The notes: generated by a model not told the origin, from the sequence alone. Numbered from the stretch's first letter, positions 15,651 to 25,045 are shown. The stretch is 64,000 nucleotides of DNA from UBA1563 sp041671545 (GCA_041671545.1 JBAZBI010000009.1:1-64000), one strand, 5' to 3'. A program made the numbers and translations.

Positions 15651-18600
15651 TTACAATTCACTTTTCTTCCCTAAAGAAGCAAGAAACAGATCGTATTCAT
15701 ATCCCGATTCATCTGAAAGTTTTTTTACGTAATTGATGTACCCGAGCATCTCGTGAATATGGGTAGTGTATTTTGTTTCTTTTAGAGAAGAAGAGAATTC
15801 TTTTTTCTTGCCGGATGATTTCTGCAATTTCTCGTGCAAATAATTTTCAGTGTAAGTAACCATTGCAAAGGTAAAACTCCAGTTCAAGAAAGTTTCAAGA
15901 TTCTCCTTACTGTAATACGTCTTTTCCTGGTATTCATTTACGTTCAAAAATTTCTTTGCGAAATCTTTTTCGAGCAGCGTTACAAGTTTTACCGAAGCGT
16001 TGCTCTTTTCATCCTTTTTCCCTTTACGCGCATTATTCCGCTTTGGCAGTTTCGCATTTTTTAAGGCTAAAAGTTCATCCGGGAAAATGCTTTCTTCAGA
16101 TGGAAGAATTTTTGCCAAACCGAATTCCTGTCTGAGTGTTTCAAAAGAATCGTTCAGATGGAGAAGTCCCTGCCACAAAGGTTTACCAAGAAACAGTTCG
16201 TTGTAGAGATGAAGCAGTTCTTCATTCTCGTTACTTGATTTTACAGCTTCAAGGATTGTTAGAATTATAGTATAAAGAATAAAGAAATCTTTGTAAGCCG
16301 AGTTTCCGTTATAAAAAACTAAAGCATGTTTTAGTTTTTCCGATTGCTCATCCTCTTTTAACGATGAGACAAAATTATCAAGCATTGAAAGGATGAGAAA
16401 TTTTTGTTCTATAGTAGTAATGATCTTCTGCTCATCAACGGAGATGTAAAGATAATTTTTTACTTCATTAACTAAGCTAAGAATTTTTGATCTGCCGTAA
16501 CTTGTTACTTTTTCAATTTGTTCATCTTCTGCTTTGGATTTGCTCTTGCTGATAAATCCACATGCGGTACTGAATTCTTTCAGCAATTCCCGGTTGCAGA
16601 TATTTATAACTGCATCATGCAATGGTGCAAGTTTTAATTCTTTTAGTGATTGATTTATTGAGGGAACTCCTTTGCCATTGAGTACTTTATGGAGATCGTA
16701 ATATTCTCCGGTTACATCTTTAACTTCCGCAAAACCTAAGAAAACGTGATACTGGTAACCGTTCAAGAATACACTCAATCCCTCTTCAACTAATTCTCTT
16801 CCGTTCCGTAAAAATTCTAATTTTGTTTTGTGATCATTCAGAATGTAAAAAATATCTCCGCTAATATTCAAATTTAAAGCATCCGAAATATTTTTCCGCT
16901 GTACTTGCGCATCAGTTTCGGAGATTACTTTGCCGGTTGAGAAATGAATTTTCCCTTTGGCTTGTTCGTATGAGTTATTATAAAAAACGAGCGCCCGTTC
17001 ACTTCCGCTCATGTTGGAAAAAGCAAAAATATTTTCATTTACGTTACCGGACTCATCGATAAAATCATATAACTCAAAATTGCTAACCTGACTGAACAAA
17101 TACCGTTTCTGCATCAACGGAAAAAGTTCTTCTTCATGGCGTTGTACTAAACTTTCATCTACAAACTCGTTGTAATAAGCTTTGTAATATTCCATACCGT
17201 ATTTTTCTGTGTAACCTTCAACCTGTCCATGCGCGAACATCGGCAAGCCCGGTAAGGTTATCATCATCACGGCAACACCAAAATACTTGTCCCCTTTTCC
17301 AAACTGATTTACCGCAGTTTCTTCATCAGGATTGCTCATAAAATTTACGTACCGCTTTAATATTTCCGGATTGAACTCCAGCGTGTTCGTAATTAAATCG
17401 CGATACTTATCATTTTCTTCTTTCATAAACATGTGCATGAAAGCGCTGTTATAAACGCGGTGCATTCCAAGCGAACGGACAAAATATCCTTCCATCAGCC
17501 AGAAAGCTTCTGCAAGCAAAAGTGTGTGAGGCATCTCGGTATTTATTCTGTCAACAACTTCACGCCAAAATTCTTCAGGAAAAACTTTATTAAAGGCTTC
17601 GAAAGACAATGCATAATCAGACCGCGAAGGGATTGCTCCGCCGTGTCCCGGCTGCGGATACCACAAACGTGAAAAATGTTTCTTCGCCAGCGTCATCGCG
17701 GCATCAAAACGAATGATCGGAGTTTTGCGCGCAACGTGCATGATCGTTTGAATTAAGGATTCGCGAACTTCCGGCAGTAAAAGATTTAACTGTGCAGTAT
17801 CATTCCACGGCATGTTCGTTCCATCATTGCCATGATAGATGTAACGGATTTGTCCCGACCAATTATCGATCAATTGAAAGACAACCGCGGCGTCTGTTTT
17901 TGCATAATACTTGTCTTCAATTCTAATTTGATAATGAGAGTCGTCTGAAAGATCTGGACCGGTAAACGTATAACTTGGATAGGGAGAATTTGGCGCTTGA
18001 ATAAAATAATCGGGTCGCTCCAAAATCCATTTGGAAAATATTCCGGTATGATTGGGAACCATATCGCTTGAAAGTCTGATGTGTCTTTGCGTGCAACGAT
18101 ATTTCAAATTTTCGAAAGCCTGCTCACCGCCGAGTTGTTCTGCAATTACATAATCATAAAGAGAATAAGCCGACGGCGCTGCTTCCGGGTTGCCGCAAAA
18201 TTGTTTTATTTTTTTCGATGCAGCGCTTCTCTCCCAAAGTCCGATGAGCCATAAAGCGTTGATATTCCATCGTTCGAGACGGTCAAGTTCTTCGTCGGGA
18301 ATTTGGTCGAGACGGTAAATATCTCTTTGATATTTTTTTGAAAGTTGATTGAGCCATACAAAAACATTTTTTGCAAGCATCACAACACGCGGCATCCAAT
18401 CAATATCTTGCGTAAATTGTTCCGGTTCAAAATGATAACTTAAGCTTATATCTTCCGGTGAATCTTTAGTTTTTTTATAGGCTTTCTTTGCTTTTTCCAA
18501 CTCTTCGTCGGTCATAAAAAGCTGATATTCCGGCACGGGAGGAGTGCCAACTCCGCCATGCTGTAAGAAGAGTTTTATATCTTCACGGATCAAGTCTTCA

Positions 18601-19385
18601 CCGCTTAAAATTTTTGAAAGAAGTTTTTCGTCAATGATTACTTTCCACATTTCGCGGATGTAATCAAGTTGCGCTTCAAGATTATTGAGATTAGATAAAA
18701 TCGGTTTCTTTAAAGCAGAAAGCAGTGGTAGATTTTCTATGCTCAACGGTTTTTCCGACTCAAAGAATTTTTCCGTTGCGGCGAGGAAATTCCAATAAGA
18801 AGTTTCTTGCGCAATTGGTTTATCATCGAATAATTCTTTTAACGTTTGAAATGCCGGATTTAAATTTTCGAGGTGAAGCAGAATAATTTCTTCAAGAATA
18901 ATTTCTTTATTCGATTTGCCACCCGTGTTTCCATTTACATATTGGTCATGCGTAGTGATCCCTTTGTGAACCGCAACGGGAGGAAAATGTTCTACAAACT
19001 TTCTTAAAACTTTCTCAACCTCTTCCGATCCTAAATTATTTCGCAGAAATAAAATGCCTCGTTCAAACGCACCGGGATTTTCATTTTCTTCATAATGGCG
19101 GATAACAAAATGAAAAATCTCATGCAATAAACCGGCGGCGTTTATTTGTCCCGGAGTAACGTAGGCATCGAATATTTTTTCTTCCTCACGTTTGCTGTTA
19201 ATTTTTTGGGCAAGAAGTCGCGCTTGATAAAAATTTCCGATGAAAAGATTTCCCTGGAGAGAAAATAACGATTCATCAAATTGATATTTTACGCGAAGGT
19301 GTTTGGAAACATGAAGATCATATTTAAGTTTAGCTGGGGTATTGCCAGTCGAACATTCTTGCACTCTTTTCATTTCACATCCCAT
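15651..19385 (-). CDS. Giant intracellular GH13 alpha-amylase-family protein
   Basis: The 1244-residue protein has a GH13 (beta/alpha)8 domain in its middle: region I DMVPNHTG (Asp441), region II IRFDAAMTLAKKH (nucleophile Asp561), region III LLAEAF (acid/base Glu626) and region IV NPDEETA (Asp687). The three catalytic acids are present, but region IV has Pro686 where almost all members have His. The N-terminal 320 residues are unfamiliar and contain HEIFH (88-92), an HExxH sequence. The last 400 residues are helical and charged. No signal peptide is visible, so it is probably cytoplasmic and may act on glycogen, maltooligosaccharides or a glycosyl phosphate. The start is unsure: 19385 or 19373, neither with a strong ribosome site. 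A hydrolase and a transglycosidase role are equally possible. Confidence 0.75.
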   Translation of the reverse strand: MGCEMKRVQECSTGNTPAKLKYDLHVSKHLRVKYQFDESLFSLQGNLFIGNFYQARLLAQKINSKREEEKIFDAYVTPGQINAAGLLHEIFHFVIRHYEENENPGAFERGILFLRNNLGSEEVEKVLRKFVEHFPPVAVHKGITTHDQYVNGNTGGKSNKEIILEEIILLHLENLNPAFQTLKELFDDKPIAQETSYWNFLAATEKFFESEKPLSIENLPLLSALKKPILSNLNNLEAQLDYIREMWKVIIDEKLLSKILSGEDLIREDIKLFLQHGGVGTPPVPEYQLFMTDEELEKAKKAYKKTKDSPEDISLSYHFEPEQFTQDIDWMPRVVMLAKNVFVWLNQLSKKYQRDIYRLDQIPDEELDRLERWNINALWLIGLWERSAASKKIKQFCGNPEAAPSAYSLYDYVIAEQLGGEQAFENLKYRCTQRHIRLSSDMVPNHTGIFSKWILERPDYFIQAPNSPYPSYTFTGPDLSDDSHYQIRIEDKYYAKTDAAVVFQLIDNWSGQIRYIYHGNDGTNMPWNDTAQLNLLLPEVRESLIQTIMHVARKTPIIRFDAAMTLAKKHFSRLWYPQPGHGGAIPSRSDYALSFEAFNKVFPEEFWREVVDRINTEMPHTLLLAEAFWLMEGYFVRSLGMHRVYNSAFMHMFMKEENDKYRDLITNTLEFNPEILKRYVNFMSNPDEETAVNQFGKGDKYFGVAVMMITLPGLPMFAHGQVEGYTEKYGMEYYKAYYNEFVDESLVQRHEEELFPLMQKRYLFSQVSNFELYDFIDESGNVNENIFAFSNMSGSERALVFYNNSYEQAKGKIHFSTGKVISETDAQVQRKNISDALNLNISGDIFYILNDHKTKLEFLRNGRELVEEGLSVFLNGYQYHVFLGFAEVKDVTGEYYDLHKVLNGKGVPSINQSLKELKLAPLHDAVINICNRELLKEFSTACGFISKSKSKAEDEQIEKVTSYGRSKILSLVNEVKNYLYISVDEQKIITTIEQKFLILSMLDNFVSSLKEDEQSEKLKHALVFYNGNSAYKDFFILYTIILTILEAVKSSNENEELLHLYNELFLGKPLWQGLLHLNDSFETLRQEFGLAKILPSEESIFPDELLALKNAKLPKRNNARKGKKDEKSNASVKLVTLLEKDFAKKFLNVNEYQEKTYYSKENLETFLNWSFTFAMVTYTENYLHEKLQKSSGKKKEFSSSLKETKYTTHIHEMLGYINYVKKLSDESGYEYDLFLASLGKKSEL

Positions 19386-19532
19386 TAGGAAGATTTTATT
19401 TACAAATATTGAAGATTTCTCCAGGTGAAATATAAGAAAATTTCTTGGGAACCATTCTCCAAAGCAATTTAAGATGTGTCTTAGATTAGGGAGAAATTTG
19501 CACCGGGAATAGGATATACCCTATCCAATAAT

Positions 19533-21266
19533 TTACCTAAGAAGGATCATTTTCTTCGTTAGAAAAATATTCCCTGCATGAAGTTGATAAAAATATACGC
19601 CGGAGGCATATCCGCTATTAGCGGAAATTCCGCTTGCCAACTGCCGATTGCTCCGCCTAAGGCGGACCGGCTGAAATTCCGTCTCGTATCTTCCCGGCTG
19701 CTTGACTTCATTCACTAATGTCGCAATTTCATTACCAAGTACATCAAACACTTTTAATGTTACATGACCGCCAACTGCGCACTGCCAACTGATTACTGTT
19801 TCCGGATTAAACGGGTTTGGATAATTTTGAAAAAGTTCAAATGAAGTTGGAAATTGCGGTTCTGTTTCATCAACTTTAATTATGGTTCGCAGTTCAGCGT
19901 CCATCCATCCGCACCTATCCTTTATCCAATTCTTAAAGTAAGTCACCTCATCAGCATACGTTTGCCCTACATAATAATTTGGCCAAACCCATTTACCGAG
20001 AATCGGCCATCTTTGAAAATTTCTCGGTTGCGCTTCATTCGTTATTGTTTTTAAAGAATCAATGAATCGGTAAATATTCGTAATGCTGAATTCATTTTGA
20101 CGAAGCTGGAACCAACGGGCGGCGTACTTTTTTTGAAAATTTGGATCAGCAACAATTTTTTTCCACCAGAAAGGAACTTGAAACTGATCCGTCTGCAAGA
20201 AATTGAGATTTGTACTTAGATACGAAATGTGCCATCCGTAAACCAACGAAGCATCATAATAATTCGCATTTCCCCAGGCGATGTTATAATCCCAGATCGG
20301 TCCCATTTTTAACTTCGGGTTTTTCGAGTCTTTATCTTTATGAAGAAAAGCGCTCAGCCGGTAGGCATCAATATTTTTGCTCAATTCGTTCAATAAAAAA
20401 TAATCAACAAATGACGATACATCGATTAATGAAGGATAGCCGGTGAGCGTATCGGTGTAATCTGGATTATAAACCCGGGTTTCAAACTCATCAATATATT
20501 TTTGAATGTAAACTTTTTGTTGAGGAGTAATATCTTCCGGTTTTGGATAATGATATTGCCAATAAATCTGTTGCGAAGCTTCAAAATAAGGAGGAAAAAG
20601 TGATCTCCATCCGTCATTTCCCGAACCATCTTCTTTATCAATTTTTAAAAGATACCCGCCTGTAAGACTATCGCCTGCATTATCGGTTACGCCTATGCTT
20701 GAAATATTGACCCGGTTTTTATCGCGTTTAATTTTTTCTAAAAGAATGTAAACGCCCATGTATTCGCCATTGAGCACCAACTCGCAAAATTTAAACCGTG
20801 AAGCGTACTGCCCAATTCGTGCAGACAACCAATAGGTCAGCACATCCCGGAAAAATGTTTTATCGGTGTAAGGAGCGTATAAAATCCAATCATTCTCTTT
20901 TGGAAATCCAAGCAATGAAACCGCAGTATCGCCTCCCGATTCAGTTCTTGTTTCTACTGCATATTGTTTTTTAGGAAACCATTGCGATGTTGATCCGCGG
21001 ATTTCAATACCAACTTTACCTTTGTAATTATTTTGCGGATCAGTAAGATTGTTTCGAACTCCTTCCCCATTAAAAATGATTCCCAAATCAACTGTTATTT
21101 TCGGTTCATTCACAATTGTCTGTCCGTGTGTTTCAATAACGACGATCGGAAGATTGGAAGAAGTGAAGCTAACAAGTTTTGTGTTTGACGGGGCAATTTT
21201 GTCTTGACCTCTAAGAGTAACGGAAGATAACATCGACAGGAATAAGATGAGATGTAAGGATTTCAT
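19533..21266 (-). CDS. Secreted CotH-kinase-family protein with T9SS sorting domain
   Basis: The 577-residue protein has a signal peptide (1-20), then the CotH domain: PIVVIETHGQ, IEIRGSTSQWFPKKQY around 90-105, VLNGEYMGVYILLEKIKRDKNR near 165-185 and GPIWDYNIAWGN with the metal-binding Asp326. CotH proteins are atypical secreted kinases that phosphorylate partner proteins in Bacillus spore coats. The C-terminus (from about 485) is a T9SS sorting domain with NYPNPFNPET. Within that domain 19611-19666 holds two 15-bp palindromes that add about 18 residues (RLRRSNRQLASGISANSGY). It is the last gene of the run beginning with the NYN gene, 15 nt after the Nudix gene. Confidence 0.85.
   Translation of the reverse strand: MKSLHLILFLSMLSSVTLRGQDKIAPSNTKLVSFTSSNLPIVVIETHGQTIVNEPKITVDLGIIFNGEGVRNNLTDPQNNYKGKVGIEIRGSTSQWFPKKQYAVETRTESGGDTAVSLLGFPKENDWILYAPYTDKTFFRDVLTYWLSARIGQYASRFKFCELVLNGEYMGVYILLEKIKRDKNRVNISSIGVTDNAGDSLTGGYLLKIDKEDGSGNDGWRSLFPPYFEASQQIYWQYHYPKPEDITPQQKVYIQKYIDEFETRVYNPDYTDTLTGYPSLIDVSSFVDYFLLNELSKNIDAYRLSAFLHKDKDSKNPKLKMGPIWDYNIAWGNANYYDASLVYGWHISYLSTNLNFLQTDQFQVPFWWKKIVADPNFQKKYAARWFQLRQNEFSITNIYRFIDSLKTITNEAQPRNFQRWPILGKWVWPNYYVGQTYADEVTYFKNWIKDRCGWMDAELRTIIKVDETEPQFPTSFELFQNYPNPFNPETVISWQCAVGGHVTLKVFDVLGNEIATLVNEVKQPGRYETEFQPVRLRRSNRQLASGISANSGYASGVYFYQLHAGNIFLTKKMILLR
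19611..19666. repeat. Two small palindromes inside the CotH-protein sorting domain
   Basis: TCCGCTATTAGCGGA (19611-19625) and TCCGCCTAAGGCGGA (19652-19666) are 7-bp-arm palindromes with a one-base centre. They are translated in frame and interrupt the usual spacing between the strands of the T9SS sorting domain. Confidence 0.7.
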
Positions 21267-21281
21267 AAAAAAGATTTTTTG

Positions 21282-21896
21282 TTAATCGAAAACTACCTGT
21301 TCCGATGGATTTTCCCAAAGACGGAAGAGCATGCTAATTTGTTCTGCTGTAATCCTTGTTGCAGAAAGAAGTGGAAGATTTTCGATCGAAAAATAATTCA
21401 CATCCGAAGTTTCGGTTCCGGAAGAGATAGTATCATTCACTAATTCACAAAGAATAAATAACTTGTAAATGTGAAAAGGAGAAATAGGATAATCGTGTTT
21501 TAATTTGTCGATAACTGCAAGCAATCGAACCGGCTTTACTTCAGCTCCCGCTTCTTCCTTAGCTTCTTTAATCGCAATTTCCGATGGCGAATAACCGATG
21601 TCAGCCCAACCACCGGGAATTGACCATCTTCCGTCAATCTTTTCTTTCACCATCAAAATTTTATTCTCTTTAAATACAACGGCGCGAACATCAACTTTTG
21701 GCGTTTGATAACCGACTTCATTCGCAAAAAGATTTTCGATTTTTTCTACCGGTGTAACAGTCAGTTCAGCTAATAACAGTTGACTGAGTTTTTTCAATTC
21801 ATCATAACGTTCACGGTCAAAATCGTTTTCGCAATACTCTAATCCGGCGTAAGCAATTGCTTGAATCTGTTTTACAAGTTCGATTGAAGTTTTCAT
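21282..21896 (-). CDS. Nudix hydrolase with N-terminal Nudix_hydro_N helices
   Basis: The 204-residue protein has a helical N-terminal domain (1-60, SIELVKQIQAIAYAGLEY...) of the type preceding a subgroup of Nudix enzymes, then the Nudix fold. The Nudix box is GWADIGYSPSEIAIKEAKEEAGAEV. The catalytic KE-x-x-EE-x-G part is intact, but the first conserved Glu of G-x5-E is Tyr here. Substrate is probably a nucleoside diphosphate derivative; related proteins act on ADP-ribose or CDP-choline, which cannot be decided here. Its start overlaps the stop of the GH18 gene by 4 nt. Confidence 0.82.
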   Translation of the reverse strand: MKTSIELVKQIQAIAYAGLEYCENDFDRERYDELKKLSQLLLAELTVTPVEKIENLFANEVGYQTPKVDVRAVVFKENKILMVKEKIDGRWSIPGGWADIGYSPSEIAIKEAKEEAGAEVKPVRLLAVIDKLKHDYPISPFHIYKLFILCELVNDTISSGTETSDVNYFSIENLPLLSATRITAEQISMLFRLWENPSEQVVFD

Positions 21897-23365
21897 TTTA
21901 AATACAACATTTTCTTTGTTTGAGTGAACTCACCGGCTCGCAACTGATAAAAATAGAGACCACTCGGTAGAGACGGGGCATTCCGCCCGTGGCGGACCGT
22001 CTTTACATTAAATTCAATTTTATAAATTCCCGGTTGTTTTTCTTCATTCACTAAGGTTGCGACTTCAATTCCCAGAATATCAAAAACTTTTAATGTCACC
22101 TTACCGCCAACTGCCGACTGCCAACTGATTACTGTCTCCGGATTAAACGGATTCGGATAATTTTGTGAGAGAGTAAATTTGTCAACGGAAATTATTTCAG
22201 TTGATTCATCAACGGACACAACATGTTTTTCAATTTCATTCCATAATTCTGTTCGGCTACCGTCGTATCCCAGCGCCCACATTCCAATTCCTTTTAAATT
22301 ATTTGTTTTCGCCAGATCATACTTCATTCCCAAACTTGAATCATTATCAAACCAGACTTGATACCAGGTAGTATCATTCAATTTCCATCGGTACCAGGGA
22401 GTTTTTTCGGTGTTCTCCCAGAGTAATCCGTATGTTTTTGAAGTAGTTACATCATCCCGAAACCGTGTTGTTTTGCCGTAACTAATAGTCGAATCATGTG
22501 GAGTTGATGATCTTGTTGTCCATTTGTTACCGTAATAAGGAACGCCAAGAATTAATTTTTTTGGATTAGTTTTTAAAACATCGGCATATTGTTTTGTTAC
22601 CGTGTTTGTAATGTTGTAAATCCCACCAAGTAACGGAGCGTTGGAACCTGTATTATCACTCCAACCTCCGGCAAAAGCATAGCCCATAATAAAAATATAA
22701 TCACATGCATTTGCTAATCCGGCAAGTTTCCATCCGCTCCAATTAACAGCGGGTCCGGCAAAAGAAACTTCACAACCCGGAATTGCTGCATGCAGGGAAT
22801 CGGTAAACTGTTTCATAAAATTATTTAGAAGATCACCGCGATCCGCCGAATAATATTCTTCAAAATCAATATTCACACCGTCGAGTTTATACAATTCAAC
22901 TTTGTTTTTCAAGTTTATAAATAATTTTTGTTTTGCGGAATCGGAATTTAGCAACTGCCGCATTTGCGATGCTTCAAAATTTGTGGTAGAGAGAATTACT
23001 TTCACTCCGTTTTGATGAGCAGCGTTAATTACGTCAGTCCAGGGCCAGTAGGGAGGATTGAAAACATTGCCAAGACTATCAGCTGCGAAATCAAACAAGG
23101 CGATGTGAGTAAGCAAATCATATCGTAAATAATTTCTCGCGGTTGGATATTCCCAGTAAGGAAGATATCCAAAAACCGAAGCTGTTAATTCTGTTTTATC
23201 GAATTGAAGAGGAATTATAGTTCCGCCGGTCTCTGCGTCAAGCGATTTTGTCTCGGTAACTTTTCCGTACGTTTCTTTATCTGCTTTATGCGCCGAATAA
23301 TGTTGAGGAAGATTTTCTACTTGAAGAATACAAAAAAGAAAAATGAAGAATAAAAATCTCATCAC
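21893..23365 (-). CDS. Secreted GH18-family glycosidase with T9SS sorting domain
   Basis: The 490-residue protein has a signal peptide (about 1-19) and a GH18 barrel. The catalytic motif LDGVNIDFEEY (162-171) gives D-G-x-x-x-D-x-E with acid Glu169. VFGYLPYWE near 64-72 and KKLILGVPYYGNKW are other barrel strands, and GIGMWALGYDG is the last strand with its Trp. It may cleave chitin, peptidoglycan or glycoprotein N-glycans; the YdhD/spore-cortex-lytic group is a close match by eye. The T9SS domain (from about 400) has NYPNPFNPET and a 40-bp palindrome translated in frame. The start overlaps the NYN gene's stop by 4 nt. Confidence 0.85.
   Translation of the reverse strand: MMRFLFFIFLFCILQVENLPQHYSAHKADKETYGKVTETKSLDAETGGTIIPLQFDKTELTASVFGYLPYWEYPTARNYLRYDLLTHIALFDFAADSLGNVFNPPYWPWTDVINAAHQNGVKVILSTTNFEASQMRQLLNSDSAKQKLFINLKNKVELYKLDGVNIDFEEYYSADRGDLLNNFMKQFTDSLHAAIPGCEVSFAGPAVNWSGWKLAGLANACDYIFIMGYAFAGGWSDNTGSNAPLLGGIYNITNTVTKQYADVLKTNPKKLILGVPYYGNKWTTRSSTPHDSTISYGKTTRFRDDVTTSKTYGLLWENTEKTPWYRWKLNDTTWYQVWFDNDSSLGMKYDLAKTNNLKGIGMWALGYDGSRTELWNEIEKHVVSVDESTEIISVDKFTLSQNYPNPFNPETVISWQSAVGGKVTLKVFDILGIEVATLVNEEKQPGIYKIEFNVKTVRHGRNAPSLPSGLYFYQLRAGEFTQTKKMLYLK
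21967..22006. repeat. 40-bp repetitive palindrome inside the GH18-protein sorting domain
   Basis: Arms GTAGAGACGG (21967-21976) and CCGTCTTTAC (21997-22006) pair with one mismatch around an inner TCCGCC-CGT-GGCGGA (21982-21996). The sequence style matches dispersed GTAGAGACG palindromes found in many genomes. It encodes VKTVRHGRNAPSL in the sorting domain. Confidence 0.7.
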
Positions 23366-23826
23366 TCCTCTTTCACTCCAAAAAGTTTTTTAAATTCATC
23401 TGTCCGGTTGTTAAGTTTATCAATTATCCCGGCTTCACTCTCGTTCGCTTTGGACTGTAAATATTGAGCAAAATAGACTTCGCTTTTTATCACCTCGCAT
23501 GAACAAACTCGCGCGAAGTTACTCAATGCCGAATCCGAAGTAACGACAATTAAATTCTTTCTGTTTTTTGCGTGCGAAATATCTTCGCGGATAATATCAT
23601 CCGCAGTTTGACTTTGTGAATATTTTATTTTTAAATAGTTGGAAGCAATTGCAGTTGATTGGAAACCGTCAAAATAAACCATCCCCTTGTTCTTTTGATT
23701 CTTAAAATATTTTTCGAGAAGAAAGATTAATTGTTCGCGTGAAGATTGCTTGTCTTTTTGTTGAAGCGCAAAAAGATTTTTTATTTTCCCGATGAGATTA
23801 TTTCCATCAATTAAAAATGTTTTCAT
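23362..23826 (-). CDS. NYN-domain (YacP-like) putative endoribonuclease
   Basis: The 154-residue protein begins KTFLIDGNNLIGKI, the PIN/NYN strand with catalytic Asp7. Further acidic positions expected of the fold occur in VYFDGF (about residue 52), TADDIIREDI (about 80-90) and VTSDSALSNFAR (about 100). YacP/Rae1-type proteins cleave mRNA or rRNA on the ribosome in Bacillus. It is cytoplasmic and appears to head the operon NYN-GH18-Nudix-CotH, with 83 nt of intergenic DNA upstream. Confidence 0.8.
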   Translation of the reverse strand: MKTFLIDGNNLIGKIKNLFALQQKDKQSSREQLIFLLEKYFKNQKNKGMVYFDGFQSTAIASNYLKIKYSQSQTADDIIREDISHAKNRKNLIVVTSDSALSNFARVCSCEVIKSEVYFAQYLQSKANESEAGIIDKLNNRTDEFKKLFGVKEE

Positions 23827-23909
23827 TTTTGTTTTGCTCGATCTTGCTAACGGACTGCATCAATAATTAATGTGTCTATTATTGTCTCTTATGATCCATT
23901 AAAAACTAA

Positions 23910-24884
23910 TTATTGTATTATCCCGAATTTATTGTTCACATTGTCGATAATGATTATTCTATTCTCAAATAATTTATTCCCCATTTTTCCATAGTAATAC
24001 CAGTCCGGGAAATAATCTAAAAATGTTTTTATCTCTTTTCCAAATATTAACTGATTGTCCAATTTTAAATGACCAAATTCAATAGGTTTATCTAAGTATT
24101 TTTGATATACGCTATACATTTTACCCCAAGAGCTGATACCACCAATTGTGTCAATTGAACTATTTGTACTTGCTCTATTAAAATTATCCATATTGGTTAG
24201 AATCGTGAACATACTGCTGCCTGTATCATAAAGTAATCTAATTTCTTTTTCACCTATTCTTGCTGGGATAAACAATGGAAATTTGTCAACACTGGCATCT
24301 TGGATATAGTCGATGTTGTAATTTAGCTCTTCTGCTCTTCTACTAGTTATACAATATTTATTATTCCGGAAATCTAAAATTAATGTTCTACCCACAAGGA
24401 TATCAAATCCTATTGTTCCAATTATTACAATATCAGAATCAATATTAACATCACCAAAGTCTTTTTTAACTCTAAGTTCTGTTGCTGTTAGAATCTTATT
24501 ATTCAATTCCAATTCAACTTGATTGATAAACATATTATTATCCGCTCCGGATATCTGTTTTTCCAAATTGGAATTAAGTTTAACAAATTTTTTTAGGGGT
24601 CGTTCATAAAAAATAGTTTTGGGAGTTCCAGTATCAAATTGCATATATAATACTCTATCAATTCCTTTGATTTTTACAGGAATATAAAAAGCAACTCTTT
24701 TTTTGATTTTGTTTGATAACGTATCATTTGTCCAAATAATCTCACTGAACTCAACTTTATCCAATCCATTTTTTTCATCAAAAGTATTAAAGGTTTGCAT
24801 ATTTCGCATAAAGGAACAACCCATCGCCTGTAGGATTACAAACATCAATAATGACACGTATGCTGTTTTTATAATTCGTTTCAA
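23910..24884 (-). CDS. Lipoprotein with two aspartic-protease DTG motifs
   Basis: The 324-residue protein starts at TTG (24884) with GAGAA 6-9 nt upstream and has a lipoprotein signal with lipobox LQAMGC (Cys23). It carries MQFDTGTPKT (Asp84-Thr-Gly) and LLYDTGSSMF (Asp220-Thr-Gly), each before a hydrophobic strand. IGTIGFDILVGRTLILDF at about 157-172 resembles the pepsin/retropepsin hydrophobic-hydrophobic-Gly element. Two motifs in one chain give the pepsin-type bilobal layout, unusual for a bacterial lipoprotein. Proteolysis in the periplasm is likely but unproven. It stands alone between 80- and 160-nt gaps. Confidence 0.65.
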   Translation of the reverse strand: MKRIIKTAYVSLLMFVILQAMGCSFMRNMQTFNTFDEKNGLDKVEFSEIIWTNDTLSNKIKKRVAFYIPVKIKGIDRVLYMQFDTGTPKTIFYERPLKKFVKLNSNLEKQISGADNNMFINQVELELNNKILTATELRVKKDFGDVNIDSDIVIIGTIGFDILVGRTLILDFRNNKYCITSRRAEELNYNIDYIQDASVDKFPLFIPARIGEKEIRLLYDTGSSMFTILTNMDNFNRASTNSSIDTIGGISSWGKMYSVYQKYLDKPIEFGHLKLDNQLIFGKEIKTFLDYFPDWYYYGKMGNKLFENRIIIIDNVNNKFGIIQ

Positions 24885-25045
24885 TATTTTCTCAGTTGTT
24901 TGATCCGTCCATAATGTTCAAAAAAGGGTAGATAATAATTACTTCACTTACTTTTCCATCAAAATAGAAACTTAGTCATACTAAGCGCCTAACTAAATAC
25001 TAACAAATCTTACAAGAGAGAATTTGAACTGAATACAGTTTTCTA

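Noticed and set aside
19110..19124. HEIFH in the GH13 protein as proof of a metalloprotease domain
   Set aside because: A five-residue HExxH arises often by chance and no third metal ligand in the expected ExxxD or Glu-zincin position could be pointed out; kept only as an observation.
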